Source: Polynucleobacter sp. JS-JIR-II-b4
GTDB lineage: Bacteria; Pseudomonadota; Gammaproteobacteria; Burkholderiales; Burkholderiaceae
Length of the DNA: 64,000 bases
Reading direction: 5' to 3'
Assembly (NCBI RefSeq): GCF_018687815.1
Contig: NZ_CP061306.1
Coordinates: forward strand, 868,001 to 932,000
The notes under the pieces are model-generated. The model was given only the letters and a program-made list of their open reading frames with translations, did no database searches and was not told the DNA's origin. Positions 19,711 to 29,859 of the stretch are shown here, piece after piece (position 1 is the stretch's first letter; each line of letters starts with the position of its first letter). Both the position numbers and the translations under genes were made by a program.

Positions 19711-20904
19711 ATGGCTATTTTCGAAGTTAAAGTTCCACAACTCTCCGAGTCAGTTGCTGAAGCAACTTTGTTGCAATGGAAAAAGAAGGTTGGTGACGCT
19801 GTTGGTCAAGACGAGATCTTGATCGAAATCGAAACAGACAAAGTTGTTCTCGAAGTTCCAGCGCCTTCCGCTGGTGTTTTGACACAAATCGTTGTTGCTG
19901 ACGGTGGTACTGTTGTTGCTGAGCAATTGATTGCAAAGATTGATAGCACTGCTGTTGCCGCTGCCGCACCTGCACCTGCCGCTGCTCCTGCAGCAGCACC
20001 AGCAAAGGCAGCTGCTCCTGCCGCTAAAGCTGGCGCAGCTGCCGCTCCTTCCGCTGCAAAAATTCTTGCAGAGAAGGGTGTCGACGCTGGTCAAGTTGCT
20101 GGTTCAGGACGTGATGGTCGTATCACTAAGGGTGATGCATTGAATGCTTCTGCAGGCGGTACTAAATCTGCTGCATTGCCAAGCGCGCCAGTTCCAATGG
20201 GTGATCGCCCAGAAGAGCGTGTACCAATGAGCCGTTTGCGTGCTCGTATTGCTGAGCGTTTGCTTGAGTCCCAAGCTAACAACGCTATTTTGACTACATT
20301 TAATGAAGTCAACATGGCGCCAGTAATCGCTATGCGTAATAAGTACAAAGATCAGTTTGAAAAAGTCCATGGCGTGAAGTTGGGCTTCATGTCTTTCTTT
20401 GTGAAAGCAGCTACGCATGCTTTGAAGAAATTCCCACTCTTGAATGCTTCAGTTGATGGCAATGACATCGTTTACCACGGTTACTTTGATATCGGTATTG
20501 CAGTAAGCTCACCACGTGGCTTGGTAGTTCCGATTTTGCGTGACGTTGACCAAATGAATTTGGCTGACATTGAGAAGAAAATTGCTGAATTCGGTGCCAA
20601 GGCTCGCGATGGCAAATTGTCGATTGAAGAGTTGACTGGCGGTACATTCTCCATCTCTAACGGCGGCGTATTCGGATCGATGTTGTCTACCCCGATCATC
20701 AACCCACCGCAATCCGCTATTTTGGGTATTCATGCAACTAAAGATCGTGCTGTAGTTGAAAACGGCCAAGTCGTTGTTCGCCCAATTAACTACCTTGCTT
20801 TGTCATACGATCACCGCATTATTGACGGTCGTGAGGCTGTGCTTGGTTTAGTTGCTATGAAGGATGCTTTAGAAGATCCTTCACGTCTTCTCCTTGATTT
20901 GTAA
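19711..20904 (+). CDS. odhB: Dihydrolipoamide succinyltransferase (E2 of 2-oxoglutarate dehydrogenase)
   Basis: This E2 core transfers the succinyl group from lipoamide to CoA. Residues 1-77 are a single lipoyl domain with the lipoylated Lys in [14 protein letters not shown]. An Ala/Pro-rich flexible linker follows at about 84-110. Next come a peripheral subunit-binding domain ([28 protein letters not shown]) and the acyltransferase domain, which ends with the catalytic [13 protein letters not shown]. The 397-residue length is normal for the OGDH type. Confidence 0.97.
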   Translation: MAIFEVKVPQLSESVAEATLLQWKKKVGDAVGQDEILIEIETDKVVLEVPAPSAGVLTQIVVADGGTVVAEQLIAKIDSTAVAAAAPAPAAAPAAAPAKAAAPAAKAGAAAAPSAAKILAEKGVDAGQVAGSGRDGRITKGDALNASAGGTKSAALPSAPVPMGDRPEERVPMSRLRARIAERLLESQANNAILTTFNEVNMAPVIAMRNKYKDQFEKVHGVKLGFMSFFVKAATHALKKFPLLNASVDGNDIVYHGYFDIGIAVSSPRGLVVPILRDVDQMNLADIEKKIAEFGAKARDGKLSIEELTGGTFSISNGGVFGSMLSTPIINPPQSAILGIHATKDRAVVENGQVVVRPINYLALSYDHRIIDGREAVLGLVAMKDALEDPSRLLLDL

Positions 20905-20916
20905 GAAGGGAAGATC

Positions 20917-22353
20917 ATGAGCCAAGCTTTTGACGTAGTAGTAATTGGTGCGGGCCCTGGTGGCTACATCGCCGCAATTCGTGCAGCGCAACTTGGATTT
21001 AAGGTTGCCTGTGCTGAATCTAGTTCCTATGATGATCCTAAAGGTGAAACACGTTTGGGTGGTACCTGCTTAAACGTGGGTTGTATTCCCTCTAAGGCAT
21101 TGTTGGCATCTTCAGAGGAATTTGAAAAGATCAGCCATCATGCTGCGGATCATGGCATTAAAGTGGGTGCAGTAAGCATCGACTCTAAAAAGATGATCGC
21201 TCGTAAAGACGATATTGTTACCAAAATGACGGGTGGCATTCAGTACTTGTTCCGTAAGAACAAAATCACTTTGTTAAAAGGCCATGCTTCATTCGAAGGT
21301 AAGAATGCCGATGGTTATCAAGTAAAGATTGATGGCAAAGACAAAGAAACGGTTACCGCAAAGAATGTCATTATTGCTACCGGCTCTAAAGCGCGTCACC
21401 TTCCTGGTATCGCTGTAGACAACGTCTTGATCTGCGATAACGAAGGTGCGCTCAAGTTTGATTCTGCTCCTAAGAAATTAGGCGTTATTGGTGCAGGTGT
21501 GATCGGATTAGAGTTGGGCTCCGTATGGCGCCGTCTCGGTGCTGAAGTGACTGTACTTGAAGCCATGCCTTCATTCTTGGGTGCTTGCGATATCGGTATT
21601 GCAAAAGAAGCTCAAAAGCTCTTTGCTAAGCAAGGCTTAGATATTCATACTGGCGTGAAGATTGGTGATGTTAAAGCCGACAAGAAGGGTGTAGTGGTGA
21701 ATTACACCGATAGCGCTGGTAAGGCTGCTAAGTTGGAATGTGAACGCTTAATTGTTTCCGTTGGTCGCGTACCTAACACCGACAAATTGGGTTTAGACAA
21801 GATCGGCCTTAAAGTGGATGAGCGTGGCTTCATTCCAATTGATGATCACACCTGTGCTACTGCTGCACCTGGCGTTTATGCTGTTGGTGACGTAGTACGC
21901 GGCCCTATGTTGGCACACAAAGCAGAAGACGAAGGCGTCTTGGTTGCCGAAGTGATTGCCGGTCAAAAGCCGCATATCGATTACAACTGCATTCCTTGGG
22001 TGATCTATACCGATCCTGAAATTGCCTGGGTTGGTAAAACTGAACAAGCACTCAAAGAGGCGGGCATTGCTTATAAAGCAGGTCAGTTCCCCTTTGCTGC
22101 TAACGGCCGTGCATTAGGCATGGGTCGTGCTGATGGTTTCATTAAGGTATTGGCTGATGCCAAGACTGATGAGATTCTTGGCGTACATATTATTGGTGCC
22201 AATGCTTCTGACTTAATTGCTGAAGCAGCGGTTGCAATGGAATTTAAAGCAGCAGCAGAAGATATTGCTCGTATCTGTCATGCACATCCAAGTTTGTCTG
22301 AAGTGATGCGCGAAGCAGCGTTGGCGACAGACTCACGTGCATTAAATATGTAA
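20917..22353 (+). CDS. lpdA: Dihydrolipoyl dehydrogenase (E3)
   Basis: This FAD enzyme reoxidises dihydrolipoamide with NAD+. The 478-residue protein has an N-terminal FAD motif (VVIGAGPGGYIAAIRAAQLG) and the redox disulfide in GGTCLNVGCIPSK. The NAD-binding GAGVIGLELGSVWRRLGAEVTV and C-terminal His-Glu pair HAHPSLSE complete it. It lies 12 nt after odhB, and zapE begins right after its stop. Confidence 0.97.
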   Translation: MSQAFDVVVIGAGPGGYIAAIRAAQLGFKVACAESSSYDDPKGETRLGGTCLNVGCIPSKALLASSEEFEKISHHAADHGIKVGAVSIDSKKMIARKDDIVTKMTGGIQYLFRKNKITLLKGHASFEGKNADGYQVKIDGKDKETVTAKNVIIATGSKARHLPGIAVDNVLICDNEGALKFDSAPKKLGVIGAGVIGLELGSVWRRLGAEVTVLEAMPSFLGACDIGIAKEAQKLFAKQGLDIHTGVKIGDVKADKKGVVVNYTDSAGKAAKLECERLIVSVGRVPNTDKLGLDKIGLKVDERGFIPIDDHTCATAAPGVYAVGDVVRGPMLAHKAEDEGVLVAEVIAGQKPHIDYNCIPWVIYTDPEIAWVGKTEQALKEAGIAYKAGQFPFAANGRALGMGRADGFIKVLADAKTDEILGVHIIGANASDLIAEAAVAMEFKAAAEDIARICHAHPSLSEVMREAALATDSRALNM

Positions 22354-23457
22354 TTGAAAACCATTGAGTTTTACCAACAAGAGTTAAAAGCGCGCGGGTA
22401 TCAAAGTGATCCCGCGCAGCTTTGTGCTGTAGAGCGTCTTCAGGAATGTGAAGATCAATGGATTGCTTATAAAGAAATCCGCAGCAATACCTTAAAGAAA
22501 AAGATATTCAAACCAACGCTCCCACGCGGTATTTACTTATGGGGTGGGGTAGGTCGCGGCAAGTCCTTCTTGATGGACTGCTTTTATGCGGCCTCACCAT
22601 TAGAAAAGAAAATCCGCATTCATTTTCATGAGTTCATGCGTGAAGTACATCGTGAATTGCATGAGCTGTCAGGAATGGCAGACCCACTCGATGAGCTTGC
22701 TAAGCGTATTTCAAATCGCTATCGCCTTATCTGCTTTGATGAGTTTCACATCAACGACATTGCCGATGCGATGATTCTCTATCGCTTGCTCAGCGCACTC
22801 TTTGCCGATCGCGTGCAGTTTGTGATGACATCAAACTATCGTCCCGATCAGCTCTATCCGAATGGTTTACATCGTGATCGATTGATTCCTGCAATTAAGC
22901 TGTTGGAAGAAAAGTTAGATGTCTTGAATGTAGATGCGGGCAATGATTACCGCCGGGTTCAAATGGCGCAAGTCGAGGCCTATCTCACCCCGGCCAATGC
23001 CGAGACGCAAGCAACGCTCGGTCAAATGTTTCAAACCTTGATTGGTAATCAAAAAGAAGCGCGTAATCCAGTGCTCAACATTGAGTCCCGTGAGTTGCGA
23101 CCGCTTCACATGGCGGACGGTGTTGTTTGGTTCGACTTTAAAACTTTGTGTTGCGGCCCACGCTCACAAAATGATTACTTAGAGATTGCCAACCAGTTTC
23201 ATACGGTGATTTTGTCTGGGGTGCCCTATATGCCCCCAAGAATGACAAATGAAGCTCGCCGCTTTATTTGGCTAATCGACGTCTTGTATGACCACAAGAT
23301 TAAGTTAATCATGTCTGCTGAGGTCCCAGCTCCAGATTTGTACACTGAGGGCCAAATTACGGCTGAATTCTCTCGAACCGTGTCCCGTTTGATTGAGATG
23401 CAGTCCCGTGACTACCTAGATGCGCCGCGCCGGGTAATTGACACCAGCTTGACCTAA
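22354..23457 (+). CDS. zapE: AFG1-like ATPase ZapE
   Basis: A 367-residue P-loop ATPase with Walker A GGVGRGKSFLMD (about residues 64-75) and Walker B LICFDEFHINDIADAM. In E. coli, ZapE associates with the division ring; related mitochondrial AFG1 proteins act in protein quality control. The only plausible start is a TTG immediately after the lpdA stop. Translation probably depends on coupling to lpdA, and there is no separate ribosome site. Its place after lpdA is usual in this order. Confidence 0.92.
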   Translation: MKTIEFYQQELKARGYQSDPAQLCAVERLQECEDQWIAYKEIRSNTLKKKIFKPTLPRGIYLWGGVGRGKSFLMDCFYAASPLEKKIRIHFHEFMREVHRELHELSGMADPLDELAKRISNRYRLICFDEFHINDIADAMILYRLLSALFADRVQFVMTSNYRPDQLYPNGLHRDRLIPAIKLLEEKLDVLNVDAGNDYRRVQMAQVEAYLTPANAETQATLGQMFQTLIGNQKEARNPVLNIESRELRPLHMADGVVWFDFKTLCCGPRSQNDYLEIANQFHTVILSGVPYMPPRMTNEARRFIWLIDVLYDHKIKLIMSAEVPAPDLYTEGQITAEFSRTVSRLIEMQSRDYLDAPRRVIDTSLT

Positions 23458-23466
23458 AATAGGGTT

Positions 23467-24318
23467 ATGAGCAGCTTTTCACCCCTAAATGCCGACTTGC
23501 ATTGCCATTCAGTGATTTCTGATGGCACTTTGACGCCCGAACAATTAGCGGAGCGTGCCAAAGCCAATGGAGTGCATTTGTGGGCGCTAACCGATCATGA
23601 TGAGTTGGGTGGTCAGAAACGTGCGCGAGAAGCAGCTAGTGCACTAAAGATCGAATACCTTGCTGGTGTAGAAATTTCTGTCACTTGGATGGGTGAGACG
23701 ATTCATATTGTTGGTCTTGGAATTGATGCTGAGCATGCTGGCATCATCGAAGGACTTCGTCGCACTCGTGATGGCCGAGGTAATCGCGCCAAACTGATGG
23801 CAGAGCAGTTACTCAAAGCAGGTATACCCGGTGCTTATGAAGGCGCACTTCATTTTGCAGGCAATCATGATTTGATTTCAAGAACACACTTTGCGCGCTT
23901 CTTAGTAGAGCAGGGTGTTTGTCGTAATACCGAGCATGTATTTAAAAATTATTTAATTGAAGGCAAACCAGGATATGTACCTCATCAGTGGGCTACTCTA
24001 GATGACGCTGTTAGCTGGATTAAATCAGCAGGTGGTGTAGCGGTGATTGCCCATCCTGGACGCTACAGTAGACTCAATGCCATGCAAATGGATGAGCTCT
24101 ATAAACACTTTAAGGATATCGGCGGCCTAGCGATAGAGGTCATTACTGGCAGCCATAGCCCTGATCAATATAAAACCTTTGCAAAGATTGCGCAGCAATA
24201 TGGCTTTTTGGCCTCTCGTGGCTCAGACTTTCATGACCCAAGCGAGAGTCATATAGATTTAGGCAATTTGCCGCACTTACCGGATCACCTCACGCCAGTA
24301 TGGTCTGCATTTCATTAA
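23467..24318 (+). CDS. PHP-domain phosphoesterase (RNase AM/YciV type)
   Basis: This is a 283-residue PHP metal-dependent phosphoesterase. The signature DLHCHSVISDGTLTPEQLAERA lies near the start. Further metal ligands are seen in ALTDHDELGG, VIAHPGRYSR and SRGSDFHDP. Relatives include the E. coli RNase AM (YciV/TrpH), which trims 5' ends of RNA and releases nucleotides from 3',5'-bisphosphates. That function is likely but transferred by family. It starts 9 nt after zapE and is followed by trpS. Confidence 0.87.
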   Translation: MSSFSPLNADLHCHSVISDGTLTPEQLAERAKANGVHLWALTDHDELGGQKRAREAASALKIEYLAGVEISVTWMGETIHIVGLGIDAEHAGIIEGLRRTRDGRGNRAKLMAEQLLKAGIPGAYEGALHFAGNHDLISRTHFARFLVEQGVCRNTEHVFKNYLIEGKPGYVPHQWATLDDAVSWIKSAGGVAVIAHPGRYSRLNAMQMDELYKHFKDIGGLAIEVITGSHSPDQYKTFAKIAQQYGFLASRGSDFHDPSESHIDLGNLPHLPDHLTPVWSAFH

Positions 24319-24371
24319 ACGATTAATTCATTAACTCCATCATTACTTAACCACTTAGAAAAAGAATACAG

Positions 24372-25574
24372 ATGTTTGCTGAACGCGTTCTCTCTGGCAT
24401 GCGACCAACCGGTAGCTTGCACTTGGGTCACTACCATGGTGTATTAAAGAACTGGGTGCGCTTGCAGTCAGAGTATCCATGCTTCTTTTTTGTGGCTGAT
24501 TGGCATGCATTAACTACTCATTACGAGACTCCGGATGTCATTGAGCAGTCTGTATGGGATATGGTGATTGATTGGTTGGCAACGGGCGTTGATCCAAATC
24601 AGGCTACTTTGTTCATTCAAAGTAAAGTGCCTGAGCACGCTGAACTGTTTTTATTGCTCTCCATGGGAACCCCGCTGGGCTGGCTTGAGCGGGTACCTAC
24701 CTATAAAGATCAAATTGAGAAACTCAAGGAAAAAGATCTCCAAACTTATGGTTTCTTGGGTTATCCATTGCTGCAGGCGGCTGACATATTGATGTATCGC
24801 GCACAGTTGGTGCCAGTTGGTGAAGATCAGGTGCCACACGTAGAGATGACTCGTGAAGTGGCGCGCCGCTTTAATTATTTATACGGACGCGAACCCGGTT
24901 TTGAAGAAAAAGCTTTAGAGGCAGTTAAAAAATTAGGCAGCAAGCGCGCCAAAATGTATGCAGAATTACGAGTGGCCTTCCAAGAGCGCGGTGATGAAGA
25001 GGCGTTGGAGCAGGCTAAAGCATTGCTGCAAGAAGCGCAGAGTTTATCGATGGCTGATCGCGAAAGACTCTTTGGCTTTTTAGAAGGCGCTCGCAAAATT
25101 ATTCTGCCTGAGCCACAAGCATTACTCACAACAGCATCACGTATGCCTGGTATTGATGGGCAAAAGATGTCGAAGTCCTACGGCAACACCATTAGCATTC
25201 GCGAAAATCCCGATGATGTCATTAAGAAGATTCGTACGATGCCAACTGATCCGGCGCGCGTCAGAAGAACTGATGCCGGAGACCCGGCACGGTGCCCCGT
25301 ATGGCAACTGCATACTGTTTACTCCAATGAAGAAACGAAACAGTGGGTTGATAAGGGTTGTAAATCTGCTGGTATTGGATGCCTCGAGTGTAAGCAACCG
25401 GTAATCGATTCAATTTTGGCTGAGCAGCAGCCGATGTTTGAGCGTGCTCAGAAGTATTTGGATGACCCTAGTTTGCTGCGTTCCATCATTGCTGATGGTT
25501 GCGACAAGGCACGCAAGGTTGCCCAAGAAACTATGCGTGAGGTTCGCGAAGCAATGGGCCTTGCTTACGATTGA
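24372..25574 (+). CDS. trpS: Tryptophanyl-tRNA synthetase
   Basis: This class I enzyme charges tRNA-Trp. The 400-residue protein has the HIGH-like motif GSLHLGHYHG near residue 15, the family segment GYPLLQAADILMYRAQLVPVGEDQ and the KMSKS loop GQKMSKSYGN near 261. It is longer than the E. coli enzyme (334) through an insertion before KMSKS (about residues 180-245) and a C-terminal extension. That form is seen in Burkholderiales relatives. Confidence 0.95.
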   Translation: MFAERVLSGMRPTGSLHLGHYHGVLKNWVRLQSEYPCFFFVADWHALTTHYETPDVIEQSVWDMVIDWLATGVDPNQATLFIQSKVPEHAELFLLLSMGTPLGWLERVPTYKDQIEKLKEKDLQTYGFLGYPLLQAADILMYRAQLVPVGEDQVPHVEMTREVARRFNYLYGREPGFEEKALEAVKKLGSKRAKMYAELRVAFQERGDEEALEQAKALLQEAQSLSMADRERLFGFLEGARKIILPEPQALLTTASRMPGIDGQKMSKSYGNTISIRENPDDVIKKIRTMPTDPARVRRTDAGDPARCPVWQLHTVYSNEETKQWVDKGCKSAGIGCLECKQPVIDSILAEQQPMFERAQKYLDDPSLLRSIIADGCDKARKVAQETMREVREAMGLAYD

Positions 25575-25583
25575 GTCTTAATC

Positions 25584-26147
25584 TTGCCTAGCCCGCACGA
25601 TGCCATTTTGAATGCCTCTCCTTGGGTAAGGAGATTTGTACCCCTCATTCCAAAGGGTGGGGTGGTACTGGATTTAGCTTGCGGATCAGGGCGACACTCT
25701 GAGTTATTGGCAAGCATGGGTCATGATGTCTTGGCGGTTGATCAAGATGTCGCAGCAGTAGGTTCTGTTGGTAACCCTTTAATCACTCCAAAGCATCTCA
25801 ATCTTGAACAGGCTGATTGGCCTCTGATAGGTTCGGAGTTCAGTGCGATCGTAGTGACAAACTACCTCTATCGTCCGCACTTAGACCAATTGCCCAAAAT
25901 GCTTCAGCAGGACGGTGTTTTAATCTATGAAACCTTCGCCCTGGGGAATGAAGAATTTGGTAAGCCATCTAACCCCAATTTCCTGCTAAATCCAGGGGAA
26001 TTGCTCACTTTTGCCTCCCGTCATGGTCTTAAGGTAGTGGCTTATGAGGATATTTACGTAGATCAACCCAAACCAGCTATGGTTCAGCGCCTGTGCGCGG
26101 TAAAAGGTGAGCTAAAACAGCGCATTCCGTTACAATTTCAGGGTTAA
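25584..26147 (+). CDS. SAM-dependent class I methyltransferase
   Basis: A 187-residue protein with the SAM-binding motif [32 protein letters not shown] at about residues 24-54. Motif IV-like [17 protein letters not shown] and a catalytic-domain-only length follow. It resembles the TehB-like methyltransferase group, but the substrate is unknown. The frame is closed upstream by the trpS stop. The only conventional start near the N-terminus is TTG 25584, 9 nt after trpS, so coupling is likely. Confidence 0.8.
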   Translation: MPSPHDAILNASPWVRRFVPLIPKGGVVLDLACGSGRHSELLASMGHDVLAVDQDVAAVGSVGNPLITPKHLNLEQADWPLIGSEFSAIVVTNYLYRPHLDQLPKMLQQDGVLIYETFALGNEEFGKPSNPNFLLNPGELLTFASRHGLKVVAYEDIYVDQPKPAMVQRLCAVKGELKQRIPLQFQG

Positions 26148-26173
26148 GACAGCTAAAAATCGGTGCATATTCG

Positions 26174-27097
26174 GTGACAAATACAGCTCATTCCAAAGGT
26201 AGCAAAAAGCCCATCGCTGGCAGTATGCCGGCTATCGTGACTCCCATGTTCGAAGATGGCAGCTTGGATTACGCTAGCTTGCGTTCCTTGTTGGATTGGC
26301 ATGTGTCTGAAGGTACTGACGGCATTGTGATTGTTGGTACTAGCGGTGAGTCTCCAACAGTTTCTGTTGAAGAGCATTGCGAGCTCATTCGCGTGACAGT
26401 GGAGCAGATTGCTGGACGTATTCCAGTGATTGCTGGCACTGGCGGTAACTCTACGATTGAAGCGATTGAATTAACTCAATTTGCTAAGCAGGTTGGCGCG
26501 GATGCCAGCTTGCAGGTAGTACCGTATTACAACAAGCCAACGCAAGATGGCATGTTTGCTCACTTTAAGAAGATTGCTGAGTCGGTTGATTTGCCAGTGA
26601 TTTTGTATAACGTTCCTGGCAGAACGGTTGCTGATTTGGCTGGCGATACGGTCGTCCGTTTAGCGGGTGTGCCAGGCATTATTGGTATTAAAGAGGCAAC
26701 AGGTAGCTTAGAGCGTGGCACCTTATTGATTAATGATCTCAAGCGTGCTGGACATCAAGACTTCTCCGTATTTTCAGGCGACGATCTGACTGCAGCCATG
26801 TTGATGTTGATGGGTGGCAAGGGAAACATTTCTGTCACGGCCAATATTGCTCCGCGTTTGATGCATGAGCTCTGCGTAGCAGCTATGTCAGATGATGTGA
26901 AAAGAACCCGTGAAATTCAATATCAATTGATTGCAGTCCATAAAGCCATGTTCACAGAGGCTAACCCAATCCCAGTGAAGTGGGCATTACACGAAATGGG
27001 CAAGATCACTGCAGGCATTCGTTTGCCATTAACACCTTTAAGCAATTCTTTGCGTGAGCCTTTGAAGGCAGCGCTAAAACAGGCCAACCTACTATGA
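26174..27097 (+). CDS. dapA: 4-hydroxy-tetrahydrodipicolinate synthase
   Basis: First committed step of lysine and diaminopimelate synthesis, condensing pyruvate with aspartate semialdehyde. The 307-residue TIM-barrel protein shows [18 protein letters not shown] and [19 protein letters not shown] with the proton-relay Tyr. The Schiff-base Lys is in [13 protein letters not shown]. The start is GTG 26174. The last codons overlap bamC by 4 nt, as in the dapA-bamC arrangement of other proteobacteria. lysC lies elsewhere in this window. Confidence 0.96.
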   Translation: MTNTAHSKGSKKPIAGSMPAIVTPMFEDGSLDYASLRSLLDWHVSEGTDGIVIVGTSGESPTVSVEEHCELIRVTVEQIAGRIPVIAGTGGNSTIEAIELTQFAKQVGADASLQVVPYYNKPTQDGMFAHFKKIAESVDLPVILYNVPGRTVADLAGDTVVRLAGVPGIIGIKEATGSLERGTLLINDLKRAGHQDFSVFSGDDLTAAMLMLMGGKGNISVTANIAPRLMHELCVAAMSDDVKRTREIQYQLIAVHKAMFTEANPIPVKWALHEMGKITAGIRLPLTPLSNSLREPLKAALKQANLL

Positions 27098-28245
27098 TGA
27101 ATTTGCTCCAACTATCCCGTCGACATTTTTCGATTCTGATTTTAATCGTTATCGGTTCTGCTGTATTGACTGCGTGTAAGACGGTTACCAGTAACGATAC
27201 CGTTGACTATAAGAGCGCGGGCGCTGTGCGTGGCCCAAATTTATCCTATCCTCCAGACTTGATTACCGCTCAGGCTGATCGCCGTTATATTGTTCAAGAT
27301 GGAACGGCCACGATGTCTGAATACAATGCTGCTGTCAAGAAATCGGTACAGATCCGTAGTAATGTTATGACTGGTATTCCGGGGATGCGGATTGCTCGTG
27401 ATGGCGAGCGTCGTTGGCTGGTAGTTGAAAAACCAGCCCCCGAACTCTATCCGCAAGTAAAAGATTTTTGGCAAGAGAATGGCTTCTTATTGGTGATCGA
27501 CTCACCATCTACTGGAATTATGGAAACCGATTGGGCTGAAAATCGCGCCAAGATCCCGCAAGATTGGATTCGCTCCGTCGTTGGCAGCGCAGTAGACTCA
27601 ATCTATGACACTGGTGAGCGGGACAAATACAAAACACGCTTAGAGCTATCCAAACCTGGCGAGACTGAGATTTACATTACCCATCGCGGCATGATTGAAA
27701 AATGTGTAACCGATACTCCGGGGGGAGCATGCATATCCACTCTTTGGACACCGCGCCCCAATGATCCTGAGTTAGAGGCTGTTTTCTTGGCGCGCTTGAT
27801 GGAGCGCTTGGGAATGACTCAAGAGCAAGCCAGGGCAATGGTTGCGGCTCCTCTAAGCCCTAAAACCCCCAAAGCGAAGTTTGTGCAAGAGGGCAGCAAT
27901 CAGGGTTACATCGAGCTAGCCACTGGCTTTGATCGTTCATGGCGCGATATTGGATTGGCATTGGACCGCTCGAACTTCACTGTTGAAGATCGCAATCGTT
28001 CCACTGGTGTTTACTATGTTCGTTACGTTAATCCGAAGGACTTGGGCGACACCAAGGGCTTCTTCTCTAATCTCTTTAGCAGTAAAGATGATTCGGGTAT
28101 GAAGGCTAAAAAATATCAGGTACTTGTGAAGAGTACTGGCGAGAATTCTGCAAATGTTTATGTGCAGAACGCTGATGGTAAGCCAGAAAATACGCCTGCT
28201 GGTTATCAATTGCTGACTTTGTTAACGGAGCAACTAACAAGGTAG
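27094..28245 (+). CDS. bamC: Outer membrane assembly lipoprotein BamC
   Basis: A lipoprotein of the BAM complex, which inserts beta-barrel proteins into the outer membrane. The 383-residue protein has a signal peptide ([18 protein letters not shown]) with lipobox LTAC. An unstructured segment with [18 protein letters not shown] follows, as in BamC/NlpB proteins, then two helix-grip-like domains. It overlaps dapA by 4 nt. A strong terminator follows. Confidence 0.92.
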   Translation: MMNLLQLSRRHFSILILIVIGSAVLTACKTVTSNDTVDYKSAGAVRGPNLSYPPDLITAQADRRYIVQDGTATMSEYNAAVKKSVQIRSNVMTGIPGMRIARDGERRWLVVEKPAPELYPQVKDFWQENGFLLVIDSPSTGIMETDWAENRAKIPQDWIRSVVGSAVDSIYDTGERDKYKTRLELSKPGETEIYITHRGMIEKCVTDTPGGACISTLWTPRPNDPELEAVFLARLMERLGMTQEQARAMVAAPLSPKTPKAKFVQEGSNQGYIELATGFDRSWRDIGLALDRSNFTVEDRNRSTGVYYVRYVNPKDLGDTKGFFSNLFSSKDDSGMKAKKYQVLVKSTGENSANVYVQNADGKPENTPAGYQLLTLLTEQLTR

Positions 28246-28263
28246 TAGTTATTGAAGACAAAT

Positions 28264-28292
28264 AAAAAAGCCGCTTTTCAGCGGCTTTTTTT
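28264..28292. terminator. Rho-independent terminator after bamC
   Basis: AAAAAGCCGCT-tttc-AGCGGCTTTTTTT is a strong stem with a U tract. The A-run on the other side lets it also terminate the converging lipoprotein gene. Confidence 0.92.
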
Positions 28293-28306
28293 CTTCATGA
28301 AGAAGA

Positions 28307-28480
28307 TTACTTCTTAGCGTCAGCAGCAGGAGCAGCTGGAGCTGGAGCAGCAGCAGGAGCTTCAGCAGCAGGAGCAGCTGGAGCAGCAGCAGGAGCTTCA
28401 GCAGGTTTTGCTTCTTCTTTTTTACCGCAAGCGGCCAAGGCGATTGCTAACATAGCAGCGAATACGAGTGACTTCTTCAT
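28307..28480 (-). CDS. Small Ala/Pro-rich lipoprotein
   Basis: A 57-residue protein begins MKKSLVFAAMLAIALAACGKKEEAK, a signal peptide with lipobox LAAC. The mature part consists almost entirely of Ala/Pro/Glu repeats and ends PAADAKK. AAAGGA lies ahead of the ATG. The repeat codons (GCT, CCT, CCA) produce an imperfect tandem DNA repeat at about 28317-28410. Such proteins may act as flexible envelope spacers, but no function is known. It is placed between two terminator-bounded units. Confidence 0.8.
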   Translation of the reverse strand: MKKSLVFAAMLAIALAACGKKEEAKPAEAPAAAPAAPAAEAPAAAPAPAAPAADAKK

Positions 28481-28590
28481 TTGTAAATTCCTTTAAAAAA
28501 ATTAATAACAATTACCGGTAATTGTTCTTTGGATATACCGAGGGATTGCCCCTAAGTAGTTTCCAGTAAATATTATATCCATCTCCGTAT

Positions 28591-29823
28591 TCAGTGTTCA
28601 AAAACCAACCATCCGGCTAAATAAGCCTCATAAAGGCTGGATTGACCAAGCTGTTTGAGTTTGCCCACCCTGAGTTCTTTATGTGCCGAGAGGCTCTGCC
28701 AGGCCGAAAGAATATCGGGAGCTTGTCCCTGGGTCATGGATTCTCCATTGCAATACACCTGTTTTCCAAGGCTCAGAATACGGGTTTGTGCATGGGGGAG
28801 AAGTCTGTTAGACCCAAGTTTCTTAAGGAATGCATTCGGTTTTAGGGGTCTATCGGGGGCGTCAAAAAGGGCTTGTTGTTTGGGTTCTGATAGATAGGCG
28901 GTAATCCCAGGTAAAAATCCATCAATTTGGTCTAGTTTTAGCTCTTTGAGCTTTGAGCCTAGTTGTTTGATGAGCTCTTCGGGCAATTGCTCTGCACTAT
29001 GAGTTGCGCCTTGTTTAGGATCTGCAAACTTGCTCTCTAGGGCGGGAATATCTTCCAAAGATTCGGCTAGGCGCCACAAACCTTCTTGCAGTAATTCTTT
29101 AAAGCTGGGGGAACGAAATCCAACAGACCATGTTTGGCAACCTGCATCTAGTGCAATGCCATCATGAGCAACATGAGGCGGTAAATACAACATATCGCCA
29201 GGCTCTAGCGTCCACTCCTGCTCAGGTTTAAAGTTACGCAGAATTTTTAGCGGTAGATTAGGGTTGAGGCTCAGATCTTTTTGTTCTGAAATTTTCCACT
29301 GCCTTCTACCAGACATTTGAATCAGGAAGACGTCGTAAGAATCAAAGTGGGGGCCAACACCGCCTCCAATACCAGCAATGCTAATCATTAAGTCATCTAA
29401 GCGCGCATCAGGAATAAAGCGGAACCAAGACAGAATGTTTGCAGCTGCTGGATGATGGGCCTCCATTCCTTGAAGCAATAAAGTCCAGTCGGGCTTGTCG
29501 ATCGATGGAATTGCCCTTTTAGTAAACGGTCCGCTATCAAAACTCCATGGATTGGATTTAACCAAGCGAGCCTCTACCTCATCTTGCAGGGCAAATTTGA
29601 GTAACTCTTTGGTGGGAATTGGGCTATCCAGGAGTCCACCGGCGTGAGCCGAAAGGGCAAATGCCGGAATCGCCCCGCGGATGAGAAGAGGCTTTTTATG
29701 CCAATATCGTGCCATGAACTGGTCTGGGCTAATACCCCCAAATAAGGCCCAGGGCTCGCCTAAAGGGAGTTTTGAGGGAGCCTGAGGCGGTTCATAGGGT
29801 TTGCTCAAGTAAAATGAGGTCAT
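28591..29823 (-). CDS. roxA: JmjC-type ribosomal oxygenase (L16 arginine hydroxylase, RoxA/YcfD family)
   Basis: A 2-oxoglutarate/Fe(II) oxygenase; the E. coli homologue YcfD hydroxylates an arginine of ribosomal protein L16. The 410-residue protein has a cupin core with iron ligands HFD in GGVGPHFDSYDVFLIQMSGRRQWKI and the distal His in YLPPHVAHDGIAL. A C-terminal dimerisation and winged-helix part follows, typical of the group. N-terminal GGISPDQFMARYWHKKPLLIRGAI is also family-like. It is divergent from slyD, with only 36 nt between them. Confidence 0.9.
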   Translation of the reverse strand: MTSFYLSKPYEPPQAPSKLPLGEPWALFGGISPDQFMARYWHKKPLLIRGAIPAFALSAHAGGLLDSPIPTKELLKFALQDEVEARLVKSNPWSFDSGPFTKRAIPSIDKPDWTLLLQGMEAHHPAAANILSWFRFIPDARLDDLMISIAGIGGGVGPHFDSYDVFLIQMSGRRQWKISEQKDLSLNPNLPLKILRNFKPEQEWTLEPGDMLYLPPHVAHDGIALDAGCQTWSVGFRSPSFKELLQEGLWRLAESLEDIPALESKFADPKQGATHSAEQLPEELIKQLGSKLKELKLDQIDGFLPGITAYLSEPKQQALFDAPDRPLKPNAFLKKLGSNRLLPHAQTRILSLGKQVYCNGESMTQGQAPDILSAWQSLSAHKELRVGKLKQLGQSSLYEAYLAGWLVFEH

Positions 29824-29859
29824 AAAGTAAAAAGCTGTTTAGAAACTGATTAAAAACGA

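Noticed and set aside
28317..28410. Repeated GCAGCAGGAGC-type units that could look like a CRISPR or tandem-repeat locus.
   Set aside because: The repeats are in frame and code for Ala/Pro in a lipoprotein. There are no spacers, and no CRISPR array is seen anywhere in the window.
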